Notes under the pieces: model-generated
Database searches by the model: none
The model's input: the letters and a program-made list of their open reading frames with translations, nothing else
Told to the model about the DNA's origin: nothing
Position numbers and translations under genes: made by a program
Assembly: GCA_016707705.1 (NCBI GenBank)
Contig: JADJHD010000006.1
Location: 168,640 to 232,639 of the forward strand
Direction of reading: 5' to 3'
Source of the DNA: Bacteroidales bacterium
GTDB lineage: Bacteria > Bacteroidota > Bacteroidia > Bacteroidales > UBA4417
DNA: 64,000 nt
Part shown: piece after piece, positions 25,314 through 35,600 of the stretch
Layout: each line of letters opens with the position of its first letter
Numbering within the stretch: the stretch's first letter is position 1

Positions 25314-28300
25314 ATGACCAATGTTAGAAAGGGTATACAAGGTGGAGAAAACAACTATGTAGCCAACACAGGAAATATAAGCCCTGTTTGGTCTGGAAAT
25401 TCAATCCAGTCCTTTAAGATTGGTATATGGAACAACCTTGTTTATGGTAGTGCTTCACCTGTTATTATCGATGGGAATACTATTACTACAGTTCCTGGTT
25501 CTTCTATTAACAGTGGAATTGAGATCAGTTCTATTCAGGGTGACAGAAGTGTTGTAATTACTAATAACAATGTAGTTTCAGCAATGGCAGGAGTCAATCT
25601 TTGGAGTAATAACACCAGTTCTACAGTAACTGTAGAAGCTTCCAATACTTTCACAAACTGTGCTTATGGAGTGTTTGCCAATAATTACGATGGTTACAAC
25701 AGTAATGGTGAGAGTAGCATTTATATTCTTGATGGCTGTAGTATCACTAATCCAACATTAGCTGGAGTTTACGTAAAGGATAATAATTTAAACACTTCTA
25801 ATTCTTCAGTCTCAGTAATCGTCCGTAATAATACTTCGATTTCTGGTTCTGCTGCAGGAATGAAAGCATTCCTTGTTGAAGGTGCTGATGCTTCCTTGAG
25901 CTTTGTAGGTGTACAACCTCAGGCTTCAATTATTGGAGCTCCAACATATATATCACTTCAATCAAACGGAACTAATGTGCCAACTGGAAATATAGATGCA
26001 ACAAAGGTTCTATACGATGCTTTGTATGGCATGACAATGTCTAACGCCGAATTATTTGCGGTAGAGGATAAGATTGATCATAAGATCGAAAATCGTTCAC
26101 TTGGTTTTGTTAATGTTAAAGCAAACAATGCCTTTGTTACCGACGTCACTTCTCCTACGGCAGTCAATAACGACTACACCAGGATGAGAAATGCTGTTGA
26201 CATGCTTTCGAACAACTGGAGTCTTAATCTTCACGGAACATTTGACTTTGCCGAAACCAATGCAGCTGCATCCTGGGCTTTAGGTAATGACGATATCTCA
26301 GGAAATGATGACGACTATACCTTATATATCCCAACTGGAATATCTGGTGGAACAATAACAGCACCTGAAGGATTAGGATTTGCAACAATTCAGGGACCTG
26401 GCGATCTTGCCGCAGCTAATCTTGAAGGCTTCCTCGGACTATGGGGAGGTTCATACCAGAATTGGACAATCTCCAACCTTGAGATTTTTGATTTCGACCT
26501 TGGTATTGGTATGTTCTACAATGGTGTTAACGATTTTAACAATACCGTAGTTACCAATAACCATATCCGTATTGCGACAGACCTTAATACAACGGTTGCA
26601 CCTGCAGATGTAAATCAGAATATTGGTATTCATTATGCTTTTGGAACAAATCAAACTATTTCCAATAACATCATCGATATCTATGGAGATGGTGTAAGTG
26701 ATGGGATCAATTATTCTACATCAGCAGCCATGCAGTCAAACACCAGTGGCGGTAGTGTCTACAATGGTTTAAACATCACTGGTAATACGATTAATGTATT
26801 GAATGCACAATCAACCAATCCACAAGTAATTCTTGGTATTTGGGAGAATGGGCACGCACATACCAGCAATATTACAATTAGTGGAAATCAGTTCAATAAC
26901 CTTGCTGTTGGAAATAATCCTGTTACTAACCTGCAAAGAGCGTTTAGGGTGACATCCCATTCAGGTGCATCTTCAACTGTTAGCTACGTTGGAAACACTA
27001 TTAACGGTGCCAACATAGGTTTCCAATGGATAGCTGGTTCAGATTTCTCTTCACAACAACCTGTGACTGTTTCCAATAATATTCTTAATGGAAACAATAC
27101 AGCATTCCTGCTTCAATCGAATGGTAAGGCTCTGTTTACAGCTAATGATCTTGATGATGCTACTGATAACAATACTGATATGCAAATTGTTAGTGGTGTT
27201 GCTACTAGTGGTGGAGGAAACCAGTTTGCTGGTGATAGCTGGTATGTTAATAACCAGGGAGCTAATGGATTCAATATTTCAGCAGATCTTTTCGATAATG
27301 CTGATAACTTCCGCCGTTCTGACCTTATTTATGATGCTCTGGATAACGTTGCTTCCGGACTTGTCAGATTCAATAATACTGAGCTTTATGTTTCAGCTCC
27401 CGCTACTGGTGGAAGTGATGAAACTATTCAGCGTGCAGTTGATGCTGGTGCATCCGGCGACATTGTAAATGTTGAAGCTGGTTCATTTGTTGAAAATGTA
27501 ACCGTTGGCAAGAGGCTTGAAATAAAAGGAGCAGGTAATACTACAATTGTTCAGGGTATTGGAAGTACAGGTAATGTATTTACATATCTCGCATCTGCTT
27601 CCGGAACAGGTTCAAGTGTTCGTTCCAAACTAAGCAATATGAAGCTTACTGGAGCGGCTCGTGGAATATATGTTGATCAGTTAGCCAATTATGTTTCTGT
27701 CGAGGCAGTTGCATTTGACTACCTCACAAACTATGGGGTACATGTTAACAATACCTCTGGCACCATCAACGATTGGGCTTTCAATAACTGCACATTTACT
27801 GGTAATCCTGTTGGATTGCACGTTGGAACTTCAGCAAATATTAATACAGCTTCTTTTACCGGATGTGCTTTTACGAATAACACCAGTCAGGGAATTTATT
27901 CCGCTCAATCAAGTGCTTCGCCCGGTGGATTTAACAATGTTGAAATCTCAAATTGCAGTTTTACCGGTAATGGAAATGCAAGTAATCTTTCAGCTTTTTA
28001 CTTTGAAAAATTAAGTAATGCCCTCATTTCCGGAAATACATTTACGAACAATGGTCCGGCTGCTAATCCAAGGGCGATGATTATCAACCTGAAATATGCA
28101 TCCTATTCCAATGTCACCATAACTGGCAATACACTTTTGGAATCCAGAGGTGCTGCAACAAATGGTTACGGTATGTTTATAGCCGGTCGCAATGATGGAT
28201 CATATGCTTCACCTCCTGCATCCTTAGGAAACTTGACAATTGCAAATAACGAATTGTCAGGTTTTAGAAATGGTATAGGTTTTGAAAATAATGTAGACTG

Positions 28301-31300
28301 GAACTCCACAACGGTTTTGAACAATAAGATTACCAATTGTTATTCAGCTATTTACGGAGTCGCTGCAAATTCAGGGCAAACATTGAACATTCATGATAAT
28401 GATTTATCAGGTTCAGTTGCTGCCTTCATTGCAAATGGAGTTGCCGGGAACACTATTAATGCAACTTGTAACTGGTTCGGAACTACAGCAGGTAATAGTA
28501 TTGCGCCAAAAATCTTTGGGACTGTTACTTACTCACCATGGTATGTGTCAGGTGCAGATGGTGCTGGAATCGGTTTCCAACCCTCAGGTTCATGTTTGGG
28601 TACACCAGTGCTAATTACACTTGCTACCCCAACCCATATCTATTGCGGTGATCCTTCAGGATCAATTCAGGTTACTTTCACAGGTGGAACAGGACCTTTC
28701 AACATCACATGGACAGGTGGTTCTGCAACCAATATTACAAGTCCTTATACGATCAATGGACTTGCAGCCAACACCTATACAATTACAGTAACTGATGCCA
28801 ATGGTTCATTCTCAACCTATGTGCCTGTTACCGTTCAGTACCTGCCGGTTGCAAATTCAACAGACAATCTGTTCTTCCCAACCATCCAGTCAGCTATCGA
28901 TGCCTCCACAACTGCAAATGGTGAAATCCTTACAGTTTGCGCCGGTACCTATGCTGAAGATATCATTGTAACTAAATCACTTGATATCCGCGGACCTAAC
29001 TACGGAATTACACCTAATGGCGGAAGCCGTGTTGCTGAAGCTGTTATTCATCCTGCAACCTCAAGTAAGTTTGGTGAAATCATTAAGGTAAAAACCAGCG
29101 ATGTTAAAATCGACGGACTCACCATTGATGGTGACAACCCACTGCTTGTAAGCGGACTGACTGGTACCAACTCTGCAGATGTTGATGCAGCAGAAGCCAT
29201 TACAGTTTATGTTGATAATGTAAATAACCTGAAGGTTACCAATAACATTATAACCAACCTTACATACTTCGGTGTTACTTTGTTTGGCGGATCCTATAGC
29301 GCACCCGCTACCACTGGTAACGAAATCTCAAATAACCTGATTAAGGATCTGGGTATTTATTCTGACCCTGATACTGATCCAAACTTGAATATGAATTATT
29401 GGGGCGGTGGTGTACTGTTGTATAACAACCAGTATACAAAGGTGGCCAACAATAACATGAGCAATGTACGCATGGGTCTTCAGACTGGCAATTTCAGTCA
29501 GGCAAATCCCGGAGCATCCACTTATCAGGTTATTGACAACAATACAATCCAGGCCAGACGCAGGGGTATTTTCCATAACCTGCATTATGGCAGCACTTCA
29601 GCTTATACTTTGTCAAACAACAATATCATTGGTCTGATGAATTCCAATGAGACCGTTTGGGATGGTATTCTGCTGGCTTCACTGAGTGTTCCCGCTACCT
29701 GCTCGAATAACTCAATTACTGCTACTACCATTACAAATCCTTCTGAAGGATATGAAATCTGGAATGTTATGGCTACATCTCCATCTACCATTACTGGTGG
29801 TAATGTTACCGGTGTCGCAACTGGTGTCTTTGCTAATAATTATGAAGGTTATAACGGAGATACTGGAGATGGCGCTCATGCTAGCGTTACCAACTTAACG
29901 ATTGTTCCAAAAGCAACCGGAATTGGTATCCGCATCCTCGACAGTCCTAGCAGTCTATTACATGGAAAGGTTAATCTGACCCTTACCGGAAATACCATCA
30001 ATGGTGGTCTGGAAGGTATCAAGTTTGAAGAAACTCAGGCTGGAACAGTTGGCGGTTCAGTTATCAGCAATAATATCAATTCCTATGCTGTAGGCATTGA
30101 CGTTACTGGTCTGAAGACAGATTCCCCCAATGGATTAACAATTCAGAACAACGTACTCAATTTTACCAGCCAGATGGCCGGAACCAATCCTACAGTCGGT
30201 ATTTTACTGGCTAATATTTCCGGTAACCAGGCAGCTTCTGTTTCAAACAACAATGTAACAGGCGCATGGTATGGCTTTATGCTCTACAATATCAATACTA
30301 CTCCTGTAACCTCCATTAATGGTGGTACTCTTTCAGGATTAATGCAGGGTGTTGCAGCGGTTAATATCAATCCTTTCACAGGAATGTCATTCGCAGCTTC
30401 AACCTTCGACCTGAATAATATCAGCATGTCAGGATTCGCAGGTGATCATACCGGAGTTCCTGCATTGGAGGGAAGAAACTTCCATGCCGGTGTATATATT
30501 TTCACTGGTGGAAATAATCCTTCAGATAAGATTACTGCAAACCTGAACAACCTTTCAGTTTCCTCAACTGGCAAGATTGCTGGTGATTGTGCAGGTTTGT
30601 CATTCGCTGACTTCTCAACAGGAACCGGTAATCGTCAGAACATTACCGTTAACGGTTCTACTATCAACAACAACCTGAACCGTGGTATCAATGTCAGGGG
30701 GGCCAATGCACTAGTAAATGTTAATGCCTCATTCCTCACAGGAAATGGCTTCGATCCTTACGGACTCGGCGGAAATGTTGGATTTGGTATTATTTCTAGG
30801 GAAGCTGCTGTAGTAAATGTTGAGAATACATTTATTACCAACCCTGCAACTGTGACTTCACCATACAAGGTTGAAGCTTTGTTTACAGATCCGGGTACAT
30901 CTTCAACAGCTACCATCAACGCTCATGACAACAGTCTTGATAACAATGGAAATACTTCAGGATACCTTGCAGGCAATGTTGCCGGAGCTACTCTTGACGC
31001 CTCCTGTAACTGGTGGGGTTCAGCTTCAGCATCTGCTGTTGCTGCTGTAATGGATCCTGCATCCACTTCTCCTGTAGCTTATCTTAACTGGCTAAATACC
31101 GGTACTGATAATGACGGCAACTCGGCAACAGGCTTCCAGCCGGTTCCGGGTGCATGTACTGGACCTACAGAGTTCTATGTAAATGACAACAGCAACACCG
31201 GAGATCGCTGGTGCACTGGTACAGGAAGTGACCTGAATGCTGGTACAACAGCTGCTCCTCTTGCAACTCTTACAAAAGCTCTCGCATTTGCCGATGCCGG

Positions 31301-32660
31301 TGATGTAATCTACATCGATGCCGGTGCATATGTTGAGAACGTTAACGTTAACAAATCAGTAACTATCAACGGTCCGAATATGGACATTGATCCTACTGTC
31401 GTTCCTTCAATCCGTCTTGCAGAAGCAGTAATTGCTCCTGCAGTTAATGATCCGGTGAATGGAAGGGTATTTGATGTTACTGCTAATAATGTGACTATCA
31501 ATGGTGTAACTGTTGATGGCGATAACCTTGGTTTAAGTGGTGGACTCTCCAATAACGGAGCCGACATCAATGCCCAATTCGGTATTGGTTCAGGTACCTG
31601 GTCTTCCGGATCGGGTGGTAAATCGGGTATGATTGTTAAGTACAACGTCGTTAAGAATACAAATGACGGCGGTATATATGGCAATGCCGGTGCAACTCCT
31701 GCTGAAGGTGGCTTATTCACATACAACCGCATCGACAATAGTATCTGGTGGGGTATTGTAATGGAAAACAACTGCTATACAGATATCACCTATAACAAGA
31801 TTACCCGTGTGAGCAGAGGTATACAGTATGATAATTACTGGATTGCCAAATCGAGCGGAAGTTCATTGATTGCAAATAATGATATTACCTATAACAAGCG
31901 TGGTATCTTGCAAAATTTGTTCTATAGCTCAGGATCTGCATTCCAGATTAACAATAATACATTATCAGTTTCTTCATCACCCGAAATTGCTAACGTTGGA
32001 TTGGTTTATTGGTCAATTGCTTCAGGAATTACTGCCACTGCAACAAACAATATAATCAATGCCGGTGAGCAAGGTATCAGGGTTTGGAATTGCCAGGGCA
32101 ATGTTTCCGTTAATGGTGGTGTTGTCAACGGTGGACAGTACGGTATCCTTTCAACTACCACTGATGCCTATGGCAATGGTGCTGTATCAAATGCAACCTT
32201 CAATAATATTACCCTTCTCGGAGGTTCTGCTTCAGGAGATATTGGTGTTAAGGTTTATTCACACCTGTCATCACTCAGCAGCAGTATCCAGGTAACCAAT
32301 AATTGTTCAATATCAGGTTACGACAAGGGAGTTGATGTTGATGGATCAGCCGCTGCAATTAACCTGAATAACAACCTGTCCACAATTACAGGCAATGATA
32401 TTGGTGTTAATGTAGGCAATGGAGGAAGTGCTGCAGTAGTTAACAATACCATTTCAAATAATAATACTGGTATTTATGTTGCAACCGCTGGTAATCTTAC
32501 TTCCTGTACTGGCAACACTATTACCAATAACAATTCAATGGGTATTCAGATTAACTCCGATGCGGGTTCAATAGCTGCAATTGTTGGCAATAAGATTAAC
32601 AACGAACGGAGTTTCATCCTATCCTGCCTTTGGAATAGGTCTTACTGCAGATGGCGTTAG
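25314..32660 (+). CDS. Giant surface protein 1, fragment 3 (beta-helix modules 4-7, SprB-like module)
   Basis: 2,448 codons in the same frame as fragment 2. Contains the rest of module 4, module 5 (ETIQRAVDAGASGDIVNVEA), an interposed SprB-like domain (CGDPSGSIQVTFTGGTGPFN...NTYTITVTDANGSF) at about 28.65-28.83 kb, module 6 (FPTIQSAIDASTTANGEILT) and module 7 (GTTAAPLATLTKALAFADAG). The asparagine-ladder coils are very regular. Two Trp-containing closures (CNWFGTTAGNS, CNWWGSASASA) mark module ends, as in other surface beta-helix proteins. The C-terminal ~18 residues are out of frame after an extra base near 32604. Confidence 0.85.
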   Translation: MTNVRKGIQGGENNYVANTGNISPVWSGNSIQSFKIGIWNNLVYGSASPVIIDGNTITTVPGSSINSGIEISSIQGDRSVVITNNNVVSAMAGVNLWSNNTSSTVTVEASNTFTNCAYGVFANNYDGYNSNGESSIYILDGCSITNPTLAGVYVKDNNLNTSNSSVSVIVRNNTSISGSAAGMKAFLVEGADASLSFVGVQPQASIIGAPTYISLQSNGTNVPTGNIDATKVLYDALYGMTMSNAELFAVEDKIDHKIENRSLGFVNVKANNAFVTDVTSPTAVNNDYTRMRNAVDMLSNNWSLNLHGTFDFAETNAAASWALGNDDISGNDDDYTLYIPTGISGGTITAPEGLGFATIQGPGDLAAANLEGFLGLWGGSYQNWTISNLEIFDFDLGIGMFYNGVNDFNNTVVTNNHIRIATDLNTTVAPADVNQNIGIHYAFGTNQTISNNIIDIYGDGVSDGINYSTSAAMQSNTSGGSVYNGLNITGNTINVLNAQSTNPQVILGIWENGHAHTSNITISGNQFNNLAVGNNPVTNLQRAFRVTSHSGASSTVSYVGNTINGANIGFQWIAGSDFSSQQPVTVSNNILNGNNTAFLLQSNGKALFTANDLDDATDNNTDMQIVSGVATSGGGNQFAGDSWYVNNQGANGFNISADLFDNADNFRRSDLIYDALDNVASGLVRFNNTELYVSAPATGGSDETIQRAVDAGASGDIVNVEAGSFVENVTVGKRLEIKGAGNTTIVQGIGSTGNVFTYLASASGTGSSVRSKLSNMKLTGAARGIYVDQLANYVSVEAVAFDYLTNYGVHVNNTSGTINDWAFNNCTFTGNPVGLHVGTSANINTASFTGCAFTNNTSQGIYSAQSSASPGGFNNVEISNCSFTGNGNASNLSAFYFEKLSNALISGNTFTNNGPAANPRAMIINLKYASYSNVTITGNTLLESRGAATNGYGMFIAGRNDGSYASPPASLGNLTIANNELSGFRNGIGFENNVDWNSTTVLNNKITNCYSAIYGVAANSGQTLNIHDNDLSGSVAAFIANGVAGNTINATCNWFGTTAGNSIAPKIFGTVTYSPWYVSGADGAGIGFQPSGSCLGTPVLITLATPTHIYCGDPSGSIQVTFTGGTGPFNITWTGGSATNITSPYTINGLAANTYTITVTDANGSFSTYVPVTVQYLPVANSTDNLFFPTIQSAIDASTTANGEILTVCAGTYAEDIIVTKSLDIRGPNYGITPNGGSRVAEAVIHPATSSKFGEIIKVKTSDVKIDGLTIDGDNPLLVSGLTGTNSADVDAAEAITVYVDNVNNLKVTNNIITNLTYFGVTLFGGSYSAPATTGNEISNNLIKDLGIYSDPDTDPNLNMNYWGGGVLLYNNQYTKVANNNMSNVRMGLQTGNFSQANPGASTYQVIDNNTIQARRRGIFHNLHYGSTSAYTLSNNNIIGLMNSNETVWDGILLASLSVPATCSNNSITATTITNPSEGYEIWNVMATSPSTITGGNVTGVATGVFANNYEGYNGDTGDGAHASVTNLTIVPKATGIGIRILDSPSSLLHGKVNLTLTGNTINGGLEGIKFEETQAGTVGGSVISNNINSYAVGIDVTGLKTDSPNGLTIQNNVLNFTSQMAGTNPTVGILLANISGNQAASVSNNNVTGAWYGFMLYNINTTPVTSINGGTLSGLMQGVAAVNINPFTGMSFAASTFDLNNISMSGFAGDHTGVPALEGRNFHAGVYIFTGGNNPSDKITANLNNLSVSSTGKIAGDCAGLSFADFSTGTGNRQNITVNGSTINNNLNRGINVRGANALVNVNASFLTGNGFDPYGLGGNVGFGIISREAAVVNVENTFITNPATVTSPYKVEALFTDPGTSSTATINAHDNSLDNNGNTSGYLAGNVAGATLDASCNWWGSASASAVAAVMDPASTSPVAYLNWLNTGTDNDGNSATGFQPVPGACTGPTEFYVNDNSNTGDRWCTGTGSDLNAGTTAAPLATLTKALAFADAGDVIYIDAGAYVENVNVNKSVTINGPNMDIDPTVVPSIRLAEAVIAPAVNDPVNGRVFDVTANNVTINGVTVDGDNLGLSGGLSNNGADINAQFGIGSGTWSSGSGGKSGMIVKYNVVKNTNDGGIYGNAGATPAEGGLFTYNRIDNSIWWGIVMENNCYTDITYNKITRVSRGIQYDNYWIAKSSGSSLIANNDITYNKRGILQNLFYSSGSAFQINNNTLSVSSSPEIANVGLVYWSIASGITATATNNIINAGEQGIRVWNCQGNVSVNGGVVNGGQYGILSTTTDAYGNGAVSNATFNNITLLGGSASGDIGVKVYSHLSSLSSSIQVTNNCSISGYDKGVDVDGSAAAINLNNNLSTITGNDIGVNVGNGGSAAVVNNTISNNNTGIYVATAGNLTSCTGNTITNNNSMGIQINSDAGSIAAIVGNKINNERSFILSCLWNRSYCRWR

Positions 32661-35600
32661 TCCAGCTGTCAATGCTGTCCAGAATTACTGGGGCAGCGTA
32701 GCCGGTCCTTTCCATGCTACACTGAATACTTGCGGTACAGGTAATGCTGTTCAGGGTAATGTCCTGTTCAACCCATGGTATACCGATGCAGCCATGACAG
32801 TGCTGAATGGTTTGCCAGCCTTGACATTATCAGCTGTTCCTGATTACCAGACCATTATCAAGACTCCGGTCGTTATCAGTGAAACCATTACCTATCCTGA
32901 TCTCACAGGTTATGATCCTGCTGTTTTGACTGATGCTAAGATTACCACAACCACAACCTTCCCGGTTGGAGTTGAGGTTACCAAGCTCATTTATACTGAC
33001 GGAAGCAATCCTGCAGTGGTAATTCCTATCAGTCCTGCATATAACCTAGCCGGACTGAACCAGGTTTACCTCAGTGATATTCTTGCTACTGCTCCAGTTC
33101 CATTGGTTGGACATTCCAACAAGGTGATCAACTGGCAGATTTATATTTCAGGTGCAACAGCTCCTTCTGCAAATGCAGTAAGTATCCAGTCAGTAAGCTA
33201 TCTTACAAAGTCAGGCTGCAATACAAACCTGGGATCTCCTTCCAATTTCAATGTCATCTTTAATGATGTTAATTTCACTCCATCAAGTGCATCTTTCACA
33301 AGTTGCGCAAATTCAATTACATTCACTGAAACTAACATTTATCCTGTAATACAGAATATTGATCCTTCGGTGACTACTGATGCCAGAATTCTTTCCAATC
33401 TGGCTTTACCCTCAGGAGCGATTATTGATTGGAGTTATAACGGAGGCTCAGCCACAGGCAGTTATACCTTACCTGTTGGTACTTCAAACATACTGTTATC
33501 AACCATTGTTGGCAGTGGTCCTGTTCCTTTGGTTAACAATAACAGTTTGACTGATGTATGGAGTTTCACTATCCATGGAGCAATGCTCGAAGGAAATACT
33601 TATAACCTGACGATCAATTCGATAGCTAATTTTGAAGGGACTGAGTATACATACAATACGAGAACTGCCGATCTTATCTATTACAATATCCCGGTACTTA
33701 CCATAGTTAATCCGGCAACTGTTTGTTATCCTACAACCGTGGATATTACAACAGCCGGTACAACAGCTGGAAGTGATTTGCCTCCAACTACAACCTTAAC
33801 CTATTGGAATGACTCAGGCGCAACTAGCCAGCTTTTGAACCCTGCTACAGTTGCAGTTAGCGGTACATACTATATTATGGCTACAACAATGCCTGGTGGA
33901 TGTACTGATATAAAACCTGTTGTTGTAACAATTGATCCTCAGCCTGTTGGTGGTACAATTACCCCTGCTGTCTCAATGATCTGCCTGCCTACAAATTCCG
34001 GAACCCTTACTTTAGGTGGAAATACCGGTAGTGTTGTCAGATGGGAAGTTTCAATTGATAACGGAACTACCTGGTCGACGATTGCAAATACGACAACAAG
34101 CCTCACTTTCACCGACTTGCCACAGACTTCCCTCTACAGGGCTGTTGTTCACAGTGGTGTTTGTCCTGGTGATGTTTATTCTTCAATTGCTAAGGTTTAC
34201 ACCGGAGTGATTACAACTGTTGGTTCACCAACTGCATGCTTTGGATCGGTTATCTCAGTTCCTGTAACTGTTAAATCCTTCAAGGATGTAGGTTCAATCT
34301 CCCTGCACATGCAGTATGATGCAACCAAACTGATTCCGGTTGGTGTCGTTTATGATGGTGTTCCTGTAGGTTGGAGCAATGTCTTCAATATGGCTGCCGG
34401 ACAGATTATCTACAGCGGTATTGGACCAGACTATACAATGTCTGACAATTCAGTGCTTCTTACATTGCAATTCACAGCCGCTCCAATTATGAGCAGCGGA
34501 GGTACCACACAGATTACCTTCAATGATGTTCCTGGCGAAAACTGCGAATATGCAAATATGTTATACGGATGGAATCCATTCTGCGACAGTCCTACTGCAA
34601 GTTATTACTTCCCCGGAACTGTAACAGTTAATCCTTTACCTGTATGCAGTATCTCTGGTGCAACTCCGGTATGCCCGATTTCAACCGGCAATATTTACAC
34701 TGCACCTTCAGGAATGACATCCTACTCATGGGCTATCTCCGGAAACGGAACCATAAGTGGTGCCAGCGATGAACAGACAGTTACTGTAACTGCCGGTCCT
34801 CTGAATAATCAGTCATTCACACTGACCTTGACAATCGTTGGTCCTAACGACTGTTCATCAACTTGTTTCAAGTCATTTGTTGTTGAAGACAATTCAAACC
34901 CTGTTATCACAAGTTGCGGTCCTGCACAGTCAGCATTCGCAAATGCAAGCTGTCAGGCTTTAGTACCAGACTTTACAGCTGGAATCTCAGCAACTGATAA
35001 CTGCACAATTTCCTCTGTAACTCAGTCGCCGGTTGCCGGTTCATTAGCTGGCCTGGGAGTAAATACTGTTATTGTAACAGTTACTGACGAAGTTGGAAAT
35101 ATTGCAACATGTTCCAATACATTCACTGTAACCGACAACACTGCACCGGTTATTACTTGTCCAGCAAGTGTTACTGTTAACCAGCATCAGGCTAAGGATC
35201 CTTATGCTACAGGTTATGCTACAGCTTCTGACAATTGTTCAGGTACCGTAGTAATCACTTATGATGATAACAGGGCAGGTTTGAATGCCTGCAATGCAAC
35301 TGGAGTTATTGTAAGAACATGGACAGCTGTTGATGCAGTTGGTAATTCTATCAGCTGTACTCAGAATATTACAGTCGTTGATATGGATGATCCAATTGCT
35401 GTTTGTCCTTCAGATATTACTGCAAATAATGATCCTGGTAACTGTTCAGCTGTTGTTGCCTTCTCACCGGATGCATCGGATTTCGGATTCCTTAATGATT
35501 TTGAAAATCCTGCATGGTTAAGTGGCAATAGCAGTAACCAGCCTTCAACCGATTGGAATAACTCTAATAGTACCCTCAGCCGTGTGACTTCATTTGGAAG

